A stretch of 64,000 nt of DNA from DASQPA01 sp963756455 (GTDB taxonomy: Bacteria; Acidobacteriota; Thermoanaerobaculia; Multivoradales; UBA5704), in the NCBI GenBank assembly GCA_963756455.1, contig CAVWNC010000003.1, forward strand, positions 2,914,001-2,978,000, read 5' to 3'. Numbering within the stretch: the stretch's first letter is position 1; the number at the start of each line of letters is the position of its first letter. A program made the translations under genes and the position numbers. The notes under the pieces are model-generated. The model saw only the letters and a program-made list of their open reading frames with translations. It had not been told where the DNA came from and searched no databases. Below, one piece after another: positions 54,103 to 61,641 of this stretch.

Positions 54103-57100
54103 CAGGCTCGCCCTCCGACGGCGCCCCGCGGAGCCGGCCGCTCCGCCCAGCACCGGGCGAGGCAGCCGTCGAGGAGCTCGCCCAGCGCCTCGACGTTGGG
54201 ACTCTCGAAGAGGGTCCGATGGTCGCCGGAAACCAGGTGGGCCTCGATCCCGCCGGTCGCCTGCCAGCCCAACTCCGGGCCCTCCAGCGCCGTCATGTAC
54301 GCGCTGCCGAACACCGTCACCCGGCCGGGGAGCGGCGCTCCGGGGGCGAACTGCCGGGCTGCCTCGAAGGTGGTCTCCATGACCCGGAGGTAGCGCTCCG
54401 CGTCGGTCGCGGTGAACTCCCGGGGGATGCGCCGCAACCCCCAGCCGCGGGTGAGGACGTGCTGGAGCTGCGCGTCGGAGTCGAGCTGCCGCAGCTCCTC
54501 GCTCGCGAGCGGGATGGCGAGCTCGCCGGCGAAGTAGGCGATCACCTCGGCGCGGTCCATGCTCGAAAGCTGCATGCGCAGGTTCGCCATGGCGTCGAAC
54601 ATGCCGACGAAGGCGATCTCCTCGCCTTCGGCCGCCAGGCGGCGGGCCAGCTCGTAGGCCACCAGGCCGCCCATCGAGTACCCCGCCAGGTGATAGGGAC
54701 CGGTGGGCTGCACGCTGCGGATAGCATCCTGGTAGGTCGTGGCCATCGCCTCGATCGAGAGCAGCGGCTCCTCCCCGGTGAGGAGGCCGCGCGCCTGGAG
54801 GCCGTAGAACGGGCGCTCGGGATCGCGGGCGGCTAAAAGCCGCGCCAGCTCGACGAAGTAGAAGACGTTCCCCCCCGCCCCGTGGACGACGAAGAGGGGG
54901 GGCTTGGCGCCCTTCGTCTGCAGAGGGACGAGGGCGGGGAAGAGCTGCGGCGTGGGTTCCTCCTGCAGCACGGTCGCGAGGCCCTCGATGGTCGGCGCCT
55001 GGACGAGCACGGGGACCGGCAGCTCGCGGCCCAGGCGCTCGCGGATCGAGACCACGATGTAGATCGCGAGGAGCGAGTTGCCGCCGATGCGGAAGAAGTT
55101 CTCGTCGACCCCGATCGGGCTGACCTTAAGCACCTCCTCCCAGATCTGCTGCAGGGCGAGCTCCACCCGGTTGCGCGGGGCGACGAAGGTGCCCTCCCGT
55201 TCCCACTCCACGTCCATCGCGGCGAGCGCGCGGCGGTCGACCTTGCCGCTCGGGGTCGAAGGGAGCAGATCGAGCTGCACCAGGACCGCGGGCACCATGT
55301 AGGCGGGGAGCGTTGCGCCCAGCCAGTCGCGCAATTCGGCCGGGGTGGGAGCTTCCATGCCCTCCGCGGCGACGAAGAAGGCGGCCAGGTGGAGCACCTC
55401 GGCCGAGTTCTTCTGCACGACGACCGCGGCCTCCCGCACCTTCTCGTGCGCGGCGAGCACGGCCTCGATCTCCCCCAGCTCGACGCGGAAACCGCGGATC
55501 TTGACCTGGTGGTCGATCCGCCCGAGGTACTCGACCTCGCCGCCGGGGAGGGTGCGGGCGAGGTCGCCCGTCCGGTAGAGCCGCATCCCGGGCTCCGCCG
55601 CGGCGAACGGGTCGGGCACGAACTTCTCCGCCGTCAGCTCGGGCCGCCTGAGGTAGCCCCGGGCGACGGCGACCCCACCGATGTGGAGCTCCCCCGGAAC
55701 CCCCAGGGGGACCGGCTCGCCTGCGGGGTCGAGGAGATGGATGCGGGTGTTCGCGATCGGCCGGCCGATCGGAACCCCGCGCCCGGCGTCCGGCGGCGAG
55801 AAGCGCCAGGCGGTCACCTCGACCGCGGCTTCGGTCGGCCCGTACAGGTTGAGCAGGGAGACGGCGCCGAAGCGCAGAAAGAAGCGCCGCACGGTCTCCG
55901 GCAGCAGGGCCTCGCCGCTGCAGAGGACCCGCCGCAGGGCCGTGCACTCTTCGAGGCCCGGCTCGTCGAGGAACGGCTGCAGCAGGGAGGGCACGAAGTG
56001 GACATGCGTGATCTCCTGGTCGACGATCGTCCGCACCAGGTAGGCGCTATCGCGTTGACCGCCGGGGAGGGCCAGCACCAGGGTGGCGCCGGTTACGAGC
56101 GGCCAGAAGAGCTCCCAGACCGAGACGTCGAAGCTGAACGGCGTCTTCTGGAGCACCCGGTCGGCCGGCGACAGCGGGTACTCCTGCTCGATCCACAGCA
56201 GGCGGTTGACGATGCCGCGATGGGAGTTGATCACCCCCTTGGGCTTACCGGTCGAGCCCGAGGTGTAGATGGCGTAGGCCGAGTTGGCGGGCACGGCCAG
56301 GGAGGCGAGCTCGCCCGTCTCCTCACCCGCCTCGCGCACCGCCGCGCCGAGGGCGATCCGCCGCACGGCGCCGGCCTCCGGGGCCTCCGGCAGCCGGCCT
56401 TGCAGGTGCTCCTGGACGAGGACGACCGGCGGGCGGGCGTCGGCGAGCAGGAAGGCCAGCCGCTCGCGCGGGTAGTCCGGATCGAGCGGCAGGTAGGCGC
56501 CGCCCGCGAGGAGCACCGCGAGCATGCCGACGACCATCTCCGGCGACCGCTCGGCGCAGAGCCCCACCAGGATCTCCGGTCCGACGCCCGCCGCGCGCAG
56601 GCGCCGGGCGAGGCCGCGGGCGCGCCGCAGGAGCTCGCCGTAGGAGAGGGTCCCGCCGGCCGCGCCGGCCGCGACGGCCGCGACCACGGCGAGCGCGTCG
56701 GGGGCGACCGCCGCCCGCGCCTCGACCCGCTCGTGCAGAGAGCCTCCGGGGAGCGCCGTGCCCGTCGCGTTCCACTCGACCACGACCTGGTGGCGCTCGG
56801 CCGGTTCGAGGAGGGGCAGGTCGTCGAGCCGGATCTCCGGCTGGCGGACCGCGGCGGCGAGGAGGGTTGCGAGCCGGCCGAGCAGGCGCGCGATCGTCGT
56901 GGGGTCGAAGAGGTCGCGGTTGTATTCCAGCCCGCCGGCGAGCCTGCCGCCGGTTTCGGACAGGGAGAGCGTCAGGTCGAACATCGCCGCCCCGCTGGGC
57001 AGGGGCAGCGGCTCCAGGGTCAATCCCGGCAGCTCCAGGGCGCCGGCGCGGGCGTTCTGCAGCGCCAGCATGACCTGGAAGAGCGGCGACCGGCCGAGGT

Positions 57101-60100
57101 CGCGCTCGGGGGAGAGATCCTCCACCAGGCGCTCGAAGGGGAGGTCCTGATGGGCGTAGGCGTCGAGCGCCACCTGCCGGGTCTGTGCCAGGAGGTCGGC
57201 GAAGCTCGGGCTCGCCCTGAGGTTCAGGCGGAGGACGAGGGTGTTGACGAAGAACCCGATCAGGTTCTCGATCTCCGGGTGGTTGCGCCCCGCTATCGGC
57301 GAGCCGACGACGATGTCGCTCTGCCCCGAAGAGCGGCCGAGGAGCGTGGCGAAGCCGGCGAGGAGCACCATGTAGAGGGTCACGCCGCGCTTCCGGGCGA
57401 GGGCCGAGAGGTCGGCGGACAGGTCGGCCGGCAGCGCGACCTTGGTCGAGGCCCCGCGCGAGGTCTGGATCGCCGGGCGCGGCCGGTCGGGGACCAGGGG
57501 GAGCCCCGGGGGCGCCCCGGCGAGCTGCCGGCGCCAGAAGGCGAGGTCGGTCTCCAGGGCCTCGCCGTCGAGCCAGCGCGCCTGCCAGCAGGCGAAGTCG
57601 GCATACTGGATGGGCAGTTTGGGGAGGTCGGCCCGCCGGCCGGCGGAGAGCGCGCCGTAGAGGGCTGCGAGCTCGTTGAGGAACACGCCTGACGACCAGC
57701 CGTCGAAGGCGATGTGGTGCAAGGTGAAGAGCCCCCAGCTCTCCTCCCGATCGAGGGAGAGGAGAGCAGCGCGGAGGACCGGTCCCCGGGCGAGGTCGAA
57801 GGGGCACCGGGCCTCCTCGGCCGCGATCCGCCGTGCCTCCGCCTCCCGCCGGGCCGCCGCGAGGAGGCGGAGGTCGACCTGCGGCAAGACCGCGCACGAC
57901 TCCGGCGGTGTCGGCGCGACGATCTGGACCGGCCGGCCGGCCCGGCTTTCGTAGGTGGTGCGCAGGACCTCGTGACGGCGGACGACCTCGTCCAGCGCCC
58001 GTGCCAGGACGGGCGCGGCGAGCGGCCCGCGGAGGCGCACGGCGGTCGGCATGTTGTAGGCGGTGCTCTGCGGCTCGAAGCGGTGGAGGACCCAGAGCCG
58101 CTGCTGGGCGAAAGAGAGCGGGAGGGCGGCGTCGCGCGGCGCCTTTAGGATGGGCGGCAGCTCGCGCCCGGGAGCCGCCCGCAGCGCCTCCCGGACCTTC
58201 TGCGCCAGCCCGGAGAGCGTCGGGGCCGCGAAGAGCGCGACGATGGGGAGCTCGACCGCGAAGGCCTGGAAGACGCGGGTGACGACCTGGGTGGCGAGGA
58301 GGGAGTGGCCCCCCAGGTCGAAGAAGTCGTCGTCCCGGCGCACCCGGTCGCGCCGCAGCACCTCCTCCCAGATGCGGATCAGCAGCTCCTCCGTGGGGTC
58401 CTGGGGGAGCTCCATGTCCGGCCCGGCGGTGGTCTGCTGCTGCTCCTCCGGGAGCCCGGCGAGCGCCCGCCGGTCCACCTTGCCGCTCGCGGTCAAGGGC
58501 AGGGCGTCCAAGACGACGAAGCCGGCCGGAACCATGAAATCGGGCAACCGGCGTTTGACGTGCGCGCGGACCTCGGCGACGAGCGCCTCGGCGGCCGTCC
58601 CGGCCATCCCGGCCGTCGGCACCAGGCAGGCGATCAGGCGACGGTCGCCCGGCTCGCGCTCGCGCACGATGACCGCAGAGGAGGCCACCCCGGGATGCTC
58701 CGCGAGGACGGCCTCGACCTCCGCCGGCTCGATGCGGAAGCCGCGGATCTTGACCTGTCGGTCGATCCGGCCGAGGAACTCGAGCCGGCCGTCGGCCAGG
58801 TGGCGCGCCAGGTCGCCCGTCCGGTAGAGGCGCGCTCCCGGGGCCTCTCCGAGCTCGGTCGGCGCGGGGACGAAGCGTTCGGCCGTCAGGTCGGGTCGCC
58901 CGGCGTAGCCGCGCGCCAACCCCTCCCCCGTGGTGCAGAGCTCGCCGGGGATCCCGATCGGCGGCGTCCCCGAGGTGGTGTCGAGCAGGTAGACCTGGGT
59001 CCCGGCGATCGGCCGGCCGAGCGGCACCGGAGAGGGAACCTCCGCCGCGTCGTCCATCGGGTGGCAGGTGGTGAAGGTCGTGTTCTCGGTCGGGCCGTAG
59101 CCATTGATGACGCGCATCCTGCCCGGCCCGGCGAGCACCCGCCGCACGTCCGCGACCGCCGTGACATCGCCCCCGGGGAGCAGCTGGCGCAGGGGTGCAA
59201 ACGCCTCCGGACGCGCCTCGACCACCTGGTGGAAGAGGCCCGCGGTCAGGAAGATCGTGGTCACCCCATGGCGCGCCAGGAGCTCGCCGAGCTCGTCGGG
59301 GGAGAGGAGGCCGGGCGGCGCGATCACCAGCTGGCCGCCGTTCGCGAGCGCCCCCCAGATCTCGAACGTCGCGGCGTCGAAAGAGGCCGGGGCGAGCTGC
59401 AAAAAGACCTCGCCCTCGTCCATGACGGCGCAGTCGCCGCGCACCAGGCGGGCGATGGCGCGGTGCGGCACCGCGACCCCCTTGGGCGTGCCGGTCGATC
59501 CCGAGGTGTATAGGATGTAGGCGAGGGCGTCGGGGTCCATGCCGCCGGCATCGCTGGCCGGAGGGCATTCCGGTAGCACGAGCGGCGGGTGGTCGAGGCA
59601 GACGACCGGGAGCGAATTGCGCACATCGAAGGCGTCGAGCGACCGCTCGGAGCCAAGGAGCAGGGCGACGCCGGAATCGGCGAGCAGGAAGGCCAGCCGT
59701 TCGGGTGGGTTGCCGGGGTCGAGCGGCACGTAGGCGCCCCCCGCCAGGAGGATGGCGAGGAGGGCGATCACCATGTCGGGCGAGCGCTCGACGGCGAGGC
59801 CGACCCGCACCTCCGGCCCCACGCCCCACGCGCGGAGCTCCGCCGCCCGGCTGCCGGCGGACCGTGCGAGCTCGCCGTAGGAGAGCGATGCCGCGGATAG
59901 CGCGGAGGAGACGAGCGCCACGGCGTCCGGCCGCCGCGCGGCCGCCGCCGCGAAGAGCTCGTGCACGGCGACGGCCGGCGCGGTCTCGCCGCCGCCCTTC
60001 CACTCCTGGACCAGCTGGTGCCTTTCTTCCCGCGTGAACCAGGGGAGCTCGGCGAGCGGGCGGTCCGGGTCCTCCACGATGCTCTGGGCGAGCCGCGTCA

Positions 60101-61607
60101 GGTGGCCGACCAGGCGCAGGACCGTCGAGCGGTCGTAGAGGTCGGTCGCGTACTCCAGAGAACCGCCGAAGCCCTGCTCGGCCTCGTGGAGAGAGAGGAT
60201 CAGGTCGAATTTGGCCGCCGACGACCGGCGCTCCAGGGGAAGGAGGCGCAGGCCGGGGACTTCGACCGCGACGGCCGGCCTGTTCTGCAGGGCGAACACG
60301 GCCTGGAAGAACGGATTGCGGTTGGCGTGGCGCTCCGGCCGGAGCTCCTCGACCAGGCGCTCGAACGGGATCTCCTGATGGGCGAAGGCGTCGACCGCGC
60401 TCTTTCGCACCCGGGTGAGGAGCCGGCGGAAACCCAGGCCGCCCGAGAGGTCCGAGCGCAGGACGAGCGTGTTGACGAAGAACCCGATCAGCCCCTCGAT
60501 TTCCGCCCGGGTGCGGCCCGCGACCCCGGAGCCGGTCAAGATGTCCGTCTGCCCGCTGTAGCGGCTGAGCAGGGCCTGGAACACCGCCAGGAGGACCATG
60601 TACGGGGTCGCCTCCTCGCGGCTGCCGAGGGCGAGGAGGGTCGCCGCCAGGTCGCGGCCCAGGGCGACGGGGAGATGCGCGGCGCGCATCCCCGGTCGAA
60701 CCGGACGCGGCCGGTCGGTCGGCAGCTCCAGGGTCGGGGCCTCCTTAAGCTGCCGCCGCCAGTAGGCGAGCTCCGCTTCGAGCCCGGAGCCGAGGCCCTC
60801 GCGAGTGAGCCGCCGCCGCTGCCAGACGGCGTAGTCCCCGTACTGGATCGGCAGGGGCGGCAGGGGTGAGGGCCGGCCGGCGCCGAAGGCGGCATAGAGG
60901 GCCAGCAGCTCGCGGGTGAAGACGGCGCTCGACCAGCCGTCATAGACGATGTGATGGAAGGTGACGAGGAAGAGCGACTCCTCCGCGCCCAGGGTGACGA
61001 GCGCGACGCGCAGGAGGGGGAGCCGGCCGAGGTCGAACGGCTCGTCGGCCATCATCCGCGCCAGGCGCCAGGCGTGGCTCTCGCGGACCTCCGGGGAGAG
61101 GCCGGTCAGGTCGATCCCCAGGAGCGGCAGGACCGGCTCCGGCTCGACCACCTGGACCGGCAATCCAGAGTCGACGTCGAAGCGGGTGCGCAGAACCTCG
61201 TGGCGGCGCACGATCTCACGGAGGCTCGCGGCCAGGACGGGGGCCTCGACCCGCCCCGACAGGCGGAAAGCGGGGGAGGTGGTGTAGGCGGAGCTCCAGG
61301 GCTCGTACTGGTCGAGAAACCAGAGCCGCTCCTGGGCGAAGGAGGTGGGGAGCGGCCCGGTGCGTTCGACCGGCGTGACCGGCGGCAGCTCCGTCGCCTC
61401 GACGCGGGCGGAGCGGAGGAACGCGAGGATCTCCTCCTTGCGCCGGGCGAGCTCGGCCTTGAGGTCGGGATTGAGCCCACCTGTAGGAGCGCTGAAACGC
61501 AGCCGCTCGCCCTCCGGCCAGAGCTCGACGTCGGCGCGGTGCAGGTAGGAGAGGAACTGCACGGTGGAGAGCCGCGCGAGATCATCGATCGTCGTAACCG
61601 TGCTCAT
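54102..61607 (-). CDS. NRPS: docking-C-A(Val/Ile)-PCP-C-A(Ser)-PCP-TE
   Basis: A 2501-residue nonribosomal peptide synthetase. A TubC-type docking domain occupies about residues 1-70. C1 has FHHIVYDG; C2 has LHHIAFDG; both are complete. A1 shows code residues DAFFLGGTFK, closest to Val/Ile; A2 shows DVWHLSLVEK, closest to Ser (one change from the usual Asp). PCP serines are in LGGHSL and IGGNSL. The TE (about 2240-2490) has GYSMGG and a late GDHRTLF. It therefore adds two residues and releases the chain by hydrolysis or cyclisation. ATG 61607 follows GGAGG by 7 nt; a TTG at 61613 is less likely. The codes were read by eye from alignment to GrsA positions. Confidence 0.92.
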   Translation of the reverse strand: MSTVTTIDDLARLSTVQFLSYLHRADVELWPEGERLRFSAPTGGLNPDLKAELARRKEEILAFLRSARVEATELPPVTPVERTGPLPTSFAQERLWFLDQYEPWSSAYTTSPAFRLSGRVEAPVLAASLREIVRRHEVLRTRFDVDSGLPVQVVEPEPVLPLLGIDLTGLSPEVRESHAWRLARMMADEPFDLGRLPLLRVALVTLGAEESLFLVTFHHIVYDGWSSAVFTRELLALYAAFGAGRPSPLPPLPIQYGDYAVWQRRRLTREGLGSGLEAELAYWRRQLKEAPTLELPTDRPRPVRPGMRAAHLPVALGRDLAATLLALGSREEATPYMVLLAVFQALLSRYSGQTDILTGSGVAGRTRAEIEGLIGFFVNTLVLRSDLSGGLGFRRLLTRVRKSAVDAFAHQEIPFERLVEELRPERHANRNPFFQAVFALQNRPAVAVEVPGLRLLPLERRSSAAKFDLILSLHEAEQGFGGSLEYATDLYDRSTVLRLVGHLTRLAQSIVEDPDRPLAELPWFTREERHQLVQEWKGGGETAPAVAVHELFAAAAARRPDAVALVSSALSAASLSYGELARSAGSRAAELRAWGVGPEVRVGLAVERSPDMVIALLAILLAGGAYVPLDPGNPPERLAFLLADSGVALLLGSERSLDAFDVRNSLPVVCLDHPPLVLPECPPASDAGGMDPDALAYILYTSGSTGTPKGVAVPHRAIARLVRGDCAVMDEGEVFLQLAPASFDAATFEIWGALANGGQLVIAPPGLLSPDELGELLARHGVTTIFLTAGLFHQVVEARPEAFAPLRQLLPGGDVTAVADVRRVLAGPGRMRVINGYGPTENTTFTTCHPMDDAAEVPSPVPLGRPIAGTQVYLLDTTSGTPPIGIPGELCTTGEGLARGYAGRPDLTAERFVPAPTELGEAPGARLYRTGDLARHLADGRLEFLGRIDRQVKIRGFRIEPAEVEAVLAEHPGVASSAVIVREREPGDRRLIACLVPTAGMAGTAAEALVAEVRAHVKRRLPDFMVPAGFVVLDALPLTASGKVDRRALAGLPEEQQQTTAGPDMELPQDPTEELLIRIWEEVLRRDRVRRDDDFFDLGGHSLLATQVVTRVFQAFAVELPIVALFAAPTLSGLAQKVREALRAAPGRELPPILKAPRDAALPLSFAQQRLWVLHRFEPQSTAYNMPTAVRLRGPLAAPVLARALDEVVRRHEVLRTTYESRAGRPVQIVAPTPPESCAVLPQVDLRLLAAARREAEARRIAAEEARCPFDLARGPVLRAALLSLDREESWGLFTLHHIAFDGWSSGVFLNELAALYGALSAGRRADLPKLPIQYADFACWQARWLDGEALETDLAFWRRQLAGAPPGLPLVPDRPRPAIQTSRGASTKVALPADLSADLSALARKRGVTLYMVLLAGFATLLGRSSGQSDIVVGSPIAGRNHPEIENLIGFFVNTLVLRLNLRASPSFADLLAQTRQVALDAYAHQDLPFERLVEDLSPERDLGRSPLFQVMLALQNARAGALELPGLTLEPLPLPSGAAMFDLTLSLSETGGRLAGGLEYNRDLFDPTTIARLLGRLATLLAAAVRQPEIRLDDLPLLEPAERHQVVVEWNATGTALPGGSLHERVEARAAVAPDALAVVAAVAAGAAGGTLSYGELLRRARGLARRLRAAGVGPEILVGLCAERSPEMVVGMLAVLLAGGAYLPLDPDYPRERLAFLLADARPPVVLVQEHLQGRLPEAPEAGAVRRIALGAAVREAGEETGELASLAVPANSAYAIYTSGSTGKPKGVINSHRGIVNRLLWIEQEYPLSPADRVLQKTPFSFDVSVWELFWPLVTGATLVLALPGGQRDSAYLVRTIVDQEITHVHFVPSLLQPFLDEPGLEECTALRRVLCSGEALLPETVRRFFLRFGAVSLLNLYGPTEAAVEVTAWRFSPPDAGRGVPIGRPIANTRIHLLDPAGEPVPLGVPGELHIGGVAVARGYLRRPELTAEKFVPDPFAAAEPGMRLYRTGDLARTLPGGEVEYLGRIDHQVKIRGFRVELGEIEAVLAAHEKVREAAVVVQKNSAEVLHLAAFFVAAEGMEAPTPAELRDWLGATLPAYMVPAVLVQLDLLPSTPSGKVDRRALAAMDVEWEREGTFVAPRNRVELALQQIWEEVLKVSPIGVDENFFRIGGNSLLAIYIVVSIRERLGRELPVPVLVQAPTIEGLATVLQEEPTPQLFPALVPLQTKGAKPPLFVVHGAGGNVFYFVELARLLAARDPERPFYGLQARGLLTGEEPLLSIEAMATTYQDAIRSVQPTGPYHLAGYSMGGLVAYELARRLAAEGEEIAFVGMFDAMANLRMQLSSMDRAEVIAYFAGELAIPLASEELRQLDSDAQLQHVLTRGWGLRRIPREFTATDAERYLRVMETTFEAARQFAPGAPLPGRVTVFGSAYMTALEGPELGWQATGGIEAHLVSGDHRTLFESPNVEALGELLDGCLARCWAERPAPRGAVGGRA

Positions 61608-61641
61608 CGGCAACCTCCGTTCCCGGGCCGCGGTCGGGCCC

